From Turnera subulata (lineage: Eukaryota > Streptophyta > Magnoliopsida > Malpighiales > Passifloraceae): 64,000 bases of DNA. Positions 54,416-64,000 of the stretch are shown here, piece by piece. The notes below the pieces were generated by a model, which was given only the letters and a program-made list of their open reading frames with translations, made no database searches and had not been told where the DNA came from. Position 1 is the stretch's first letter. Each line of letters starts with the position of its first letter. The stretch is from the NCBI GenBank assembly GCA_028386065.3, contig JAKUCV010004265.1:11937-75936 (forward strand), in the 5' to 3' direction. Made by a program: the position numbers and the translations under genes.

Positions 54416-55360
54416 TTACAACCTTGAGTTGCTTCTCAATTTGGAAGCTAGAGCCACCATCTCATCAATCTCTTCATAATGCTGCAATTCAAGAACATTA
54501 GCAATATCTCTATTTAAACCATAGAAAAATCTCGACATTGTAGTAGTCTCATCTTCATCAACTCTAGCTTGATTCATTGCCATCTCAAGCGCCTTCCAGT
54601 ACTCATCTACACTCATCGTGTCCTGCTTGGTTGCTTGGAGTTTATAGACCAAGTCCCTCTGATGAGTGGCATGAACAAATCTCTTGTCCATTATTCTCTT
54701 CATCTCTGCCCATGTCTCTATCTCTGGATCTCCATATCTTCTTCTATTAGTAACCAGCTTGTTCCACCAAGACTTAGCATAGTTTTTGAACTCCACCACA
54801 GCAAGCTTGACCTTCTTTTCCTCAGAATATCGATGGCAATCAAAAATAGCTTCCATATCTTGTACCCATTCCAAATAAACTTCTAGATCATTGGCACCAT
54901 GAAAAGCTGGAATCTTCTTCTTGATTGAGCCAATATCTCCATCTATGTGCACCGCTCCTTCCTCTCTGTTGTAGAAAGGACGGTCCTGAAACCTCTGCCT
55001 GTATGCGCCAAAACCATCTCCTCGGCCTCCATTGCCGCATCCTCTTCCAACAAGAGCTCTCTGATCAACTTCATCGAATTGCCCTTCCAAGTCAACTTCT
55101 TCTTCTTCCCTATCTCGGGCATCTTGAGTTGGTGCACCACCTCTGGCTCTTGATGCGCCAATACCTTCAGAAAGTTCTTGGATAGCTCGCTCGGACCTAT
55201 CAATTCGATTGTTGGTCTCTCTCAACCCGGCATTATTCGCCTTGATCTCCTCTCTAACTTCCTTCATCCGGTTATCAGTTTGAGCCAAAAACTCCATCAA
55301 CAACCCCATTACCGCAGCAAGACTGGGCTCTCCTCCCTCATTGCTATTAGTAGTAGACAT
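54416..55360 (-). CDS. CRM-like gag
   Basis: The likely start is MSTTNSNEGGEPSLAAVMG near 55360, although the frame is open to 55396. A coiled-coil-like N-terminal part is followed by a basic GRGCGNGGRGDGFG stretch and the Retrotrans_gag core AFHGANDLEVYLEWVQDMEA, EKKVKLAVVEFKNYAKSWW, WAEMKRIMDKRFVHATHQRD and MARFFYGLNRD-like SRFFYGLNRDIAN. It ends at a stop just before the knuckle segment. Confidence 0.8.
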   Translation of the reverse strand: MSTTNSNEGGEPSLAAVMGLLMEFLAQTDNRMKEVREEIKANNAGLRETNNRIDRSERAIQELSEGIGASRARGGAPTQDARDREEEEVDLEGQFDEVDQRALVGRGCGNGGRGDGFGAYRQRFQDRPFYNREEGAVHIDGDIGSIKKKIPAFHGANDLEVYLEWVQDMEAIFDCHRYSEEKKVKLAVVEFKNYAKSWWNKLVTNRRRYGDPEIETWAEMKRIMDKRFVHATHQRDLVYKLQATKQDTMSVDEYWKALEMAMNQARVDEDETTTMSRFFYGLNRDIANVLELQHYEEIDEMVALASKLRSNSRL

Positions 55361-56168
55361 AATGTATAACCTGCAAAAACTTGTTAGTAATAACAAATCC
55401 TCACGTGTTTACGCTCGTGTTTATTCCCTCTTGGCAATAGATGTAACACTCGCCTTTTACCTCTCTTGAAATCTCACTGTGTTTATTCTTTGGGATCAGT
55501 AACACTTAACCAAATAACAAACGAACCTGCAACGCTCCAAGAAGAGTCAAAGATAACCTAACAAGAAAAATAAATTGCAATTCTAAAGGCAAATAAACTC
55601 CAAGAAAGAAAAATAGTCACACACAAAGAACAAAAAAATTGTATGTGATGATTATTGTAGTAATTGAACAATAGGAGACAAAGATTATTCAATTAGAAAA
55701 GTTGAAAGAAAATAAGATAACAAATAAATAGAAAGAAAGAAAACTTCCCAAACTAAATATCTTACCAAACAACCCGCGGAAAAGTATCCCCTAAATAATG
55801 TTTTCTGCAGCAACGTCCGAACACAAGTTGACTTGCTTCTTTTTTTTTGTTTTTTTAATATATAATATGAGGAGTGCTGATGGCGATAAGAAACAAAACA
55901 CTGCAAAGTGTCAGACACCACACTAGTCGACCAACAACTCAATCGCACTTTCTTTTTTTTTTTAATCTATTTGAACGACAATGACAAAAGTTGACTGACG
56001 TTGACTAAAGCACTCAGCACGCCAATTTTTTAAAAAAGAACAAGGTAACAATACTCGACAGTAGAAATTTCAACGAATCTTTTTTTTTTTAATAATTGCG
56101 ACAACACCAACACACAAGGAAAAAAAAAATTAACTTAGTTAAAAAATACCTAGACTTCGCTATCAAGA
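55361..56168 (-). other. CRM-like 5' leader
   Basis: Non-coding leader between LTR and gag with several T/A runs (for example near 55840, 55955 and 56085). I could not recognise a standard tRNA primer site after the LTR end; the sequence there reads TCTTGATAGCGAAG. Confidence 0.6.
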
Positions 56169-57065
56169 TGATACGACAACACTACCAGAACAAAGCTAGA
56201 TAACACCTCCGAGTCAATCGAGTCACCAAGATCAGAAATCAATTCAACTAAAAACTTTAGTGATTGCCTCTATTACCTCAAAACACAATAAAGGCATTAA
56301 GCAATAATAGAGTAATAAACACAAGGAATTTTGAACACAAGCAAATTAATTACTTGATAAGTAAACAAAATCTCGAAAATAAAATCAAGAGAATCACTCC
56401 CTCAAAGATTGAATCACTCAATCAATAAAAACCTCAAAGACAAATTTTTATTCTCAAATATTGTGTGTCATAATATGTAACCCCTAGGTCCTATTTATAC
56501 TAAAACATAAAGCTCCCAAGTCAGCAAGAGCTGGTCCAAATCCGACTCAAACTTGGCATTGTAACTTAAGCTAATAACAATATGTCGGCTGAACAATAAA
56601 TTGATTTTGCTGACTCAAAAACTAATGAACCTAAAGCTTAATAATTAAATCAAGCCCACTACCCGAATAGCCCATTTGAAATACTAATGTTGTGCGCATT
56701 TGGACTAAATGACCATATAATAAAATAATTAAAATACCCCAAGTCAATTTTATTATTGTTTTGACATAATAAAAATTGGCATCCTAATTAAAATAAAAGT
56801 AGTAGATATGTCGATTTGGACTAAAGCAACCCGAATCGACTACGGCCCATCCTCCAATGCTAGAACACATGTTGGCTTCTTCTTGTACTCCTCTCTAAAC
56901 TTGATCATCTTATCTTATTGCAATTCTTGGTTAATCCAAGCTTGAGCAAAGTGTAGCATGTGATTCTTGATCATCTTCAATCGAGCCCTTGTGATTGGTC
57001 TTTGAGGTAAGCTAACGGTGCCATCATCCCCTTCAGTTCCACTTGGTGCTTGCTTACTTGCATCA
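56169..57065 (-). repeat. CRM-like 5' LTR
   Basis: Direct repeat of 49740-50643, keeping the terminal TG that the other copy has lost. CTAGG follows at 57066-57070. Confidence 0.85.
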
Positions 57066-57891
57066 CTAGGGGCGTGGACCTGCTTAATGGTGAAGATTAT
57101 GCCCGAAAATCTGGATCAAAACTGCGTAGGATCGAATTAGAAACAAAAATCGGAAAAATCGGGGATTCTGGGCACTATTGACCGCCATGGCCGACGGTCA
57201 TGTGTGGATGTCCGCCGACACCCGACGGTCGTCGCGCGAGGACCGCCGGTCGCCTCGCGTGTCACCCGTTCTTTCCTTTTTCGAACCCCAATCCCCCTAA
57301 TTCAGCTCTGATTTGATCCTACCGCGTAATCAACCTCTAATCAACCCAGAATCACTCCTTTACTTGATTAATACTCCTCCAAATCATTTCATAATTGATT
57401 GATTACACATTAACACCCATTTTGAGCAAAATCATACCAAAAATACAGAATCTAATTAAATGATGATTTAACTCTGATTTTTTACGAAAATCAGTGCTAA
57501 AATTAACCTGCAAGAAATGTGTTAGTGGGCTTATTAAACTCTGGAGAATCCTCATTACATTAACTTGGACCCTTAGTTTTATCCCTAACCCAAAAATAAA
57601 TCATCTCATCATAATTGGGTTGAAATTAAATAAGAAAGCCCAAATAATAAAATAAAACATATTTTAGTTTAATAAACCTTAATATATATTTTATCCTAAG
57701 ACTAAATCACCTCATTATTCTTAGAGTTTAAATACATGTAGATTTAAATTATCAAAATACATTAATTCTACTAAATTAGATTCTTACTATGTCTTAACTT
57801 AAGATCAAATCATTTCATTAATCCTAAGTTCAAACATGTTCGAAATTCAATTTTAATAGAAAAATTTGTGGGTCAAATTTGGGTGTTCACA
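57066..57891 (-). repeat. Ogre 5' LTR, outer part
   Basis: The minus strand starts TGTGAACACCCAAATTTG at 57891. About 370 bp match the piece at 38450-38827. A GC-rich block lies at 57181-57268. Adding the parts at 48985-49739 and 40065-40075 gives an LTR of about 1.6 kb. No gene is present. Confidence 0.65.
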
Positions 57892-59215
57892 CCTAGTTTG
57901 GCTTTAATTTTTGTTTCTGTGTTTCCTTTACGATCAGCAACATTTAGGAACAAAAATACAATTAGTTGGTTGTTTTAATAAATTTACCTCAAGTAAACTG
58001 ATTTATTGCTTCCAAAATATGTTGTGTCTGCTAGATCTCTTGGATTTGTGGACGGATCAGTTGATTGATGAACTACATGTGTTTCTTGAATGTTGATGTT
58101 TGATTTTTTTTGTTGGATTTGTCTGGCTTTGTTGTTTTATTGTTGAAATTGGTTGAATGAGATAGAAAAATGGGAATTTTGGCTGATTTGTCGTTCCCGG
58201 GCAACGGAACCATTGATATAATACAAGAAATTTAGAGCCCAAGATTGAGAGTTCTTTCATTGATAGTGGGGGTATTAAGTACATGAGAATTGATTCGGGA
58301 AAGAGAGTCCCTGGTTTTAGCCTATTTCTTAGGCTTATATATTACAAGTTTGGTTATTACACAATGATCAAAAAGGAGTTCCTTATCTCGCGAGGTGTCA
58401 GCACTCTTATTCGCAGTCGTGGATTTCGAATGGATAAGGATCGCAATTCTGGATCGTCAGCTGAATTCCTTTGGGCCTCAGGTTCCTGGACTTATTGAAA
58501 TTGGGCATGTGGATTGTATTCTTGGCAAAGATTTGAGCCCGTTGGACCATATTATATCAGGTATACACATCTTTCATGACAAGGAGTTTAGAGGTATGTC
58601 ATAATAAAAGATTTGACGTAGCATGATGAAGACATCTTTTTTTGGACATTAGATATGTTAGAAACCTCCAGATATTACATTGAAGTATTATAGGTTTCCA
58701 AGTTAACAATTTGAGAACAATAAACCAAGAGATTCGGATATTACAAGCTCAGTGGGCATGATTAAGCTGAATGAAAAACTCAGGAAAATTAGGAGCTTGT
58801 TATTTCATGAGAGACATGAAGTGGGCATAAAACTTGTTCGTGATTTAGAACTCTTGAATTATTTTCTTAAACTTGAGGATGACGAGAAGGAGCCTTGGAT
58901 TATGTGGTATCTTAATAATTGAAATTAATATTGATTGGAATAAATGAATAGAAAAGATCTGAATAAGTGATGGAATGAACGACCTTCCATTTTTTAAAAA
59001 AATAATTTTTTTAATTTTCTTTGTGATTTATGTTTTTATAGATATAAATTATGGTATAAAAATTTTAAATTAAATATGAAAAACCCAATTTTTTTGGGAC
59101 CATTGCATAAAATTGAAATATTTTATTAGGATTTGATGAATTTTATAAAATAAATAAATTATAGTGTAAAAATTAAGGATTATAAATAAAATGAATACAG
59201 GGATATTTTGAACAT
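57892..59215. other. no gene identified; weak coding-like stretch
   Basis: 58195-58930 on the plus strand reads in shifting frames as protein-like sequence (DSGKRVPGFSLFLRLIYYKF; LIEIGHVDCILGKDLSPLDH; LNEKLRKIRSLLFHERHE; KLEDDEKEPWIMWYLNN), as if a coding region had decayed by small indels. I do not recognise the family. Confidence 0.35.
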
Positions 59216-59395
59216 TTTTTGTCCTTTCCTCATCGCATTCTGTTTGAACCAAACCTATCATTGGGAATCCTAATCCAATTACAAAGAAAAATTTAAATAT
59301 ATACCAAACATGGGAATGGGAATCCAAAGCATACATATTAGGATTTGTAATCCTATTCTCATTCTAAGGGTAACCAAACATAGCCTGAGAGATTT
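59216..59395. mobile_element. Possible MITE at the end of the host gene
   Basis: Contains GGCTATGTTTGGTTACCC on the minus strand and further GTTTGGT boxes near 59230 and 59307, the kind of termini seen in hAT- or Harbinger-type MITEs. No clean target duplication found. The gene's presumed last exon runs into it. Confidence 0.3.
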
Positions 59396-60414
59396 CGATC
59401 CCGCATTTGAAGCATTCAAGACGCTTATTGGGACGTTTCTTTTTCTGTGACTTAGAAAGCAGGCCCTTCGTCGTCTCTCTCTCTCCCCCTGCAAGCATAT
59501 TGTAAGAAAAACGCACAAGTCAAAACCCCGTGTTCTGTTATTAGTAACATGAGTTAAAAGCATAAAAAACTTCAAATGTACTACCTTTTGAAGTCTTCGC
59601 AATAACACTTGGCTGTTGAAGGACGAGGGGCTCATGGAGAGCCCTTGTGACAACCTTTTTTTGTAGGACCCTGGTGGTGACCTGATGAGCAGAGAAGGCA
59701 ATATGGAATTGTTACCCATCAAACAATTTGCAGCTTCAATTTCAGATTGTGCATAATCAAAAGTAAAAAGTTATTCTTCAAGCAGTCCCCTGCATTAGCC
59801 GGAACCTCCCTACAGGACACCGACAATACAATCCATGGATACAGCTTTTCTCAAAAAGTTTATGATCCTTCAACAAGGCAGGCAGGAACTGATGCCTTCT
59901 GGTTGCTCGCTAGATGAAATAGCCCTGGAATGGCTATATCGCCTTTTAAGCAAAGGCCATAATCAAATTAAACATAAATGTGTTTTATGTCACTAGATCA
60001 AGCAAAAACAATGTCCACTTTCTCCTGCAACAAGTAGTTTTCTCATTCTGTAGATAACTTGCGCATAAGAAAGTACAAGGGGGGAAGGTAACCCCAATCG
60101 CATATTCATGAGCTCCGTGCTTACTAAAATCCCTTCAATGCCTTTTTTTTTCCTTTTTGGAAATTGCATTATTTGACATTGCACAACAAACAAATAGAGC
60201 ATAGCCATAGAGAGGTATATAGTTGTGATTAAGAATTACCTTAGGCTCTCCATCTATGTGAACAGCAGGACAACTGCAGCGCCAGCAGCGGCCAGTCAAC
60301 CTCCTCTGCCTTGTTTTCTGATTTGCTCCCAGCGCAGCTACAAGACTCCAGTATCCTTCGCAATGGATCGCAAGAGAGCAACTTGCATTTCACCTAAAAA
60401 TGTTGGACTCTGAC
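59364..60414 (-). CDS. Tentative 3' exons of the host gene
   Basis: Three candidate exons. One starts at 60393 after TTTTTAG (VKCKLLSCDPLRRILESCSC, then SKSENKAEEVDW) with an unresolved end. One is 59585-59681, between CATCAG and GTAGTA (SPPGSYKKRLSQGLSMSPSS, then VLLRRLQK). One is 59364-59489, after TTGCAG (GERETTKGLLSKSQKKKRPN, then CFKCGIEISQ). The last two join in phase and end at a TAG after AMFGYP, inside MITE-like sequence. The link from 60393 to 59681 is not in phase with a simple GT donor, so an exon may be missing or misplaced. Rich in S, K and R, these exons would make a basic tail. Confidence 0.35.
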
Positions 60415-60512
60415 CATAGGGCGAACCGAAAATGCATATTAGTACAACAAAGAAAAGAAAGGATAACAGGAATTTTTTGCACACGGTCAAAGAAATGATT
60501 CAAAATACTTAC

Positions 60513-63500
60513 AAAATCAAGAAGAAATTGGAGAAATTGATCCATCGAGTAAGGCAATAGTCCATAATGAGTTGCATAAGCCCTCTGCCAAAATTTGAAA
60601 TTAACTAAAAAAGTTGATGCAGACCTCAAACAAGAAAACAAAACCCAAGAGAGAAATAAGAACCAAAAAGAGTGAAAACACATCCAGCATACAAGGATGA
60701 TTGAGACATGAAAATGTGACACCACTCGAAAACATTATCCAGCAGAGATAAAAAGGAAGGTATCCAATTTCAGTTGTTGCATCTAAAGCAGGACTCAAGT
60801 CCACACAAAGACAGCGAACTTATGCATCGAAGCATGCAATTGGGAAGATGTTAATTAAGCTTTCTGGAGTTCCTATCACGAATATCACTCCCCTGATAGG
60901 AAGATGTGCTACAGGACAAAGAAAGTGAAAAAGGTAATAATTCCACAAATTCTTACCAGTAAATCCTTCGTAGGTTCTAAAGCATATTCCTCCCACTTAT
61001 AAATAGCAAATGACCCTATGATTCGTTCAGCAAAAAGTGAAAAAAAAAAGAAGAAAAAAAGAGCATAAGGTCCTCGTGCAACAAAATAAAATAAACAGAG
61101 AAATGAAGGACATACTAGAGGCAAATAGTGGCAATCGAGATTTGTTACCTTGTTAAAAGGACTGTATTTTATGAATGATGAACTCGACACCATAATCCTT
61201 CGTATAAAACCAACCATACCTCACCTCTGCTTGGACAAGATTTAGGTGGCCCATGAGTGTCGCCTCAAGAGTTATGAAGAAGTGCTGCACCGGGTAAACG
61301 ATGGCTTTGAGAAGCCGTTGGAATCCGAGCTGATGATACACATCCTGTGCAAGAACAAAAAACAAAAGAACATCTTGCATGAAGCATCACTCTGGCAGAG
61401 CCAGAGCAGCGCTTATCTGTTCCTTCCTGCCGCTATCACTCTGGCAGTCGCGCCCACATTCACTCTTGCACTTGCTCCCGCAATCATCCTCGCTGACGCT
61501 CCCACAAACATCCCTGCAGTTGCCCTCACAATCACCCTCGCAGTCACAGCTGCAAGGAGGACTAAGAATGAAAACCATATTCTTATCCTGCTCACAGCAC
61601 ACCTGTAGAACAATGTAAAACAATAATGACATACAAAGAGTTGGCACATGTCAGGTGTTCCAAAATCAGAAAAGTATGTTTCAGGCTTACATCGATAAAA
61701 TAATTACTAATACGTATGCCAAGTTTTTCCAAACGATCAGCTGAAAAGTTTTGATGCTGCACCAAGAGATGGGATGGACATGAGCATAACTATAAAAATT
61801 TGGAAGCAGGAAAAATAACAAACATAATCGATCAACACTTATTGAGGTTCTCAATACATTCAAAAGCCAGCATGAACAAAAAGGATTTCCAGTCTAGCAC
61901 ACAAAACAGATGGCAAGCACAAGCAGCAATAAAAATTAACGCAAGATAATGAGACACTATGAACAAATGGTTCGAGTCATCCGGTGCATTGTTGGTTCGG
62001 TTTGAACGCGGTGTACATAATTTGATGGACCAAGGTAGAAATTTCAAAGAGTGACATTTATTCCCTTTCTCTTTGAAGTAAAGATTCCCTGCATTCAGTT
62101 GGAATAGATTTCTGACCTGAAGCCTTCTAAACTCCCGACGAATTTCGGAACGTAAATGCCTGTAAGCAAAAAGTATATCATCAGAAATGTTTAGAACAAA
62201 CCACAAGTAAGATCACATTGCTATCATTCGGTGCGGCTTCGGGAAGTAACTACACACCAAGAGAGAACACTGAAAGGTTCAAGAAATTGATAGTCAGTCA
62301 ATTAAGAAGCCAAGTTGAAGCAGAAGTAAACAAAGGAGAGGTTTGAGAGAGAGAGAGAGAAGAGAGCGAATCTGGAAAAGTAGAATAATTATTAGGGTTG
62401 CATAGAGCCTCTAAAATAGTTTGAGGAGAATTTATCAAAGTCTCTAAGGAGAAAGCACCCCACTACTTTCCCAGGAGTAAGATTAAGTACTAATGCATAC
62501 CAACAGATCATAGTTGGATGGGTAAACTAATATAATGGGCCCAATAGACTAAGATATCAGTAAGGTATCACGTGAGCGATGAAAAGCATAATAAATCTGC
62601 AAAGTGGAGCTCATTGTTAAATTAAAAAAAAAAAGGAAAAAAATAAGAAGTCGACAATGAACCTCCAATCAGACCGGAGAATGGCCGTCGTGTACGTAAT
62701 GCAGCAAGAATTAAGAGAATTGCTGTGTAAGGGCTTGAAAAACATGCAAGTCCAATGCAAAAATTGGGTTGATATCCAACAAACTTAGCAAGCAAGCACA
62801 TGAATAAATAAATACAGCCATAGCCAAAGTTAAAACATTTTAAGAAGGAAAGACGATTCAAATACAATATTCTAATTAAGATCGGGTGATGATTAATTAC
62901 ATGACATATGCAGGGCCCCATGAGGCAAGATCATCATCTGTAGAGCCCAATAACTTATAGTCGAGAGATTCCTGGAAGATAGATTCAAACAAACACATTA
63001 AAGATGGCTTATATAATTAAGATGATTAATTAGGTCCTAATTGAAAAGGCACAAGAAAGAAAAAATACCCCCGGGGACGTGGTTGGTGCCAGAACTGAGA
63101 GTATATCTGCCAAGTGTTTCTGGACCGAGAAACATATATATGATACAGGTAAGTAGTAACAATATGGAACATATATACATATGTATACATACTGCAACTG
63201 GCAATTAAGCCAGAATAATTATAAACTTTAATATGTATACCCGTGAATCGGAATCATCCATGGTCTCATAACAGGCTTTTAGGGCTTCATAATAAGGCTT
63301 GACGAACTCCAATAGCTTGGGTTTCCAATGAAGAGAGCTGGTTAAATCCCGAAGCTTAAGTCTGCAACAACAATTAATTAATAAAATTGACCCTCACTCA
63401 TCCAACTCCTCTAATTAATTCTTCTTCACTAATCATCTATAGGCAGCAGCACAGCAGGTATATATAAAAGCAGCAGTACCGCCGCAACTAATTAGTCACA

Positions 63501-63902
63501 GACTCCCTTCAATAATACCTCTCACCGTATATATAATTACGTTACGTGCAAATTGGAAAAAATCCCCTTAACTTTTTCCGGTGTCATCGTCGAAAGCAAT
63601 ATAATTTAAATAATAATTTAAAAGAAAGAAAAAAACAAAACCGATGTATACCTCAACTCCTCAATATCAGTCTTCTGCTGATCCCGATCCCGATCGGGAA
63701 CTCGTCCCTCATAACGCCGCAGCAGAGGGCTTCTGTCATAACGCCGCAGCAGAGAGCGCAACCTGTCGTAATCATCCGGCTGCACCTGAAACCGAAGCTC
63801 GAAAAGTTTGTCGTTTCCCACTTTTGTGAGAGCCTCGGGGGGTTTTTTTTTTGCAATTTTAAGGGCCTCTAAAGCTTTTTTGAAAAAGATATCGTCGGCC
63901 AT
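60513..63902 (-). CDS. Unidentified multi-exon plant gene (exons 1-8)
   Basis: Eight exons with GT donors and AG acceptors join without a phase error on the minus strand: 63652-63902, 63241-63361, 62901-62971, 62117-62159, 61691-61756, 61225-61344, 60957-60995 and 60513-60584. Exon 1 starts MADDIFFKKALEALKIAKKK and continues KVGNDKLFELRFQVQPDDYD. The split arginine codon at the exon 1/2 border and the split methionine at the exon 3/4 border both resolve. Later pieces read KPKLLEFVKPYYEALKACYE, ESLDYKLLGSTDDDLASWGP, HLRSEIRREFRRLQ, HQNFSADRLEKLGIRISNYF, DVYHQLGFQRLLKAIVYPVQ, WEEYALEPTKDLL and RAYATHYGLLPYSMDQFLQF. The sum is about 260 residues, mostly helical and charged, with no signal peptide. 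I do not recognise the family. The acceptor of exon 7 (TATAAG) is the weakest. The gene lies at the edge of the repeat-rich block; its upstream region is outside or within 63903-64000. Confidence 0.6.
61425..61545 (-). repeat. Degenerate 12-bp minisatellite in an intron
   Basis: On the minus strand about ten 12-bp units such as TGCGAGGGTGAT, TGTGAGGGCAAC, TGCGGGAGCAAG and TGTGGGCGCGAC. One frame gives C-x-x-x repeats (CEGD CEGN CRDV), another A/V/R-rich protein. It lies in intron 5 of the gene model. Confidence 0.7.
62347..62368. repeat. (AG)n microsatellite
   Basis: GAGAGAGAGAGAGAAGAGAG within intron 3 of the gene model. Confidence 0.8.
63710..63763 (-). repeat. 27-bp in-frame duplication in exon 1
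   Basis: CATAACGCCGCAGCAGAG occurs at 63710 and 63737 on the plus strand. In the protein it yields SLLRRYDR followed by PLLRRYEG, a nine-residue duplication that keeps the frame. Confidence 0.75.
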
Positions 63903-64000
63903 CGAAGGTACTTACTGAAGGAACGATGGAGGAAGACAGATTCACAGAAGTCAAATCCTGATCTAAAAGTAATGTAATACAGAAGCCAGGTTTTTCTTCT
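63903..64000 (-). other. 5' flank or leader of the host gene
   Basis: Runs to the edge of the window. No promoter motif identified in so short a stretch. Confidence 0.4.

Larger units (their letters stand above)
49740..57065 (-). mobile_element. CRM-like Ty3/gypsy chromovirus, nearly complete
   Basis: LTRs 49740-50643 and 56169-57065 (904 and 897 bp) are bounded TGATGC...GTATCA on the minus strand, with CTAGG on both flanks. Interior order: leader, gag, knuckle and protease, RT, RNase H, integrase. There is no classical chromodomain at the end. Instead the polyprotein reads through the purine tract into the 3' LTR, a layout described for CRM (centromeric) elements. A few stops and frameshifts make it inactive. 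The clade call rests on protein motifs and this overlap. Confidence 0.8.

Noticed and set aside
60340..60393. DDT-domain-like reading GEMQVALLRSIAKD
   Set aside because: A TAG follows within a few codons and the neighbouring exon phase supports the other frame.
61387..61647. Cys-rich ORF as a constitutive exon
   Set aside because: Exons 61691-61756 and 61225-61344 join in phase without it, and the sequence is a simple 12-bp repeat. Kept only as a repeat and a finding.

Overview
The window looks like a retrotransposon-rich stretch of a flowering-plant nuclear genome, probably a eudicot. The evidence is AT-rich DNA, nested Ty1/copia and Ty3/gypsy elements of plant lineages (Athila, Tekay/Del, CRM-like and Ogre/Tat types), plant L1-type LINEs with DUF4283 ORF1 proteins, and one intron-containing gene at the right edge. 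Everything was read by eye, with no alignment or database search, so family names are by motif and boundaries at exact repeats are firmer than functional calls.

Layout: 0.2-1.0 kb LINE ORF1 remnant (-). 2.3-2.7 kb LINE 3' tail. 2.89-5.04 kb a minimal LTR element A (-) whose only ORF starts with a DEK_C/SWIB-type N-terminal domain. 5.83-12.55 kb an internally deleted Athila element (-) with one LTR. 13.0-19.0 kb a complete but decayed LINE (+) with an 18-bp target-site duplication, inserted in a Copia remnant (19.0-20.0 kb, -). 20.04-29.3 kb a Tekay-type gypsy remnant (-), split by Copia-like element B (23.0-28.4 kb, -), whose gag holds a Mutator-type MITE. 29.3-37.36 kb a 5'-truncated Athila element (+). 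37.4-39.2 kb jumbled remnants with inverted arms. 39.2-40.07 kb the gag end of an Ogre/Tat element (-) whose 5' LTR continues at 49.0-49.7 and 57.07-57.89 kb, interrupted by Copia-like element C (40.08-48.98 kb, -) and a CRM-like gypsy element (49.74-57.07 kb, -). 57.9-59.3 kb has no identified gene. 59.4-63.9 kb holds an unidentified multi-exon gene (-) whose first eight exons join in phase.

The most unusual signal is a family of roughly 100 copies (by-eye count) of the palindrome AACATCGATGTT, confined to elements A, B and C. Copies come mostly in pairs 20-21 bp apart. In B and C they fill the LTR promoter region just upstream of the TATA box and are interleaved with perfect matches to the plant M-phase-specific activator (MSA, MYB3R-binding) consensus. 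The two LTRs of B and of C differ by exact 21-bp units at these palindromes, so the arrays expand and contract. The three elements share one primer-binding-site sequence and carry foreign or accessory modules: a DEK_C ORF, a LINE-endonuclease fragment and a plant-transposon accessory ORF. The Athila and Tekay elements carry their own different dispersed palindromes (ACAGGCTSAGCCTGT and CCAATTGG), so family-specific palindromes recur in unrelated retroelements here.
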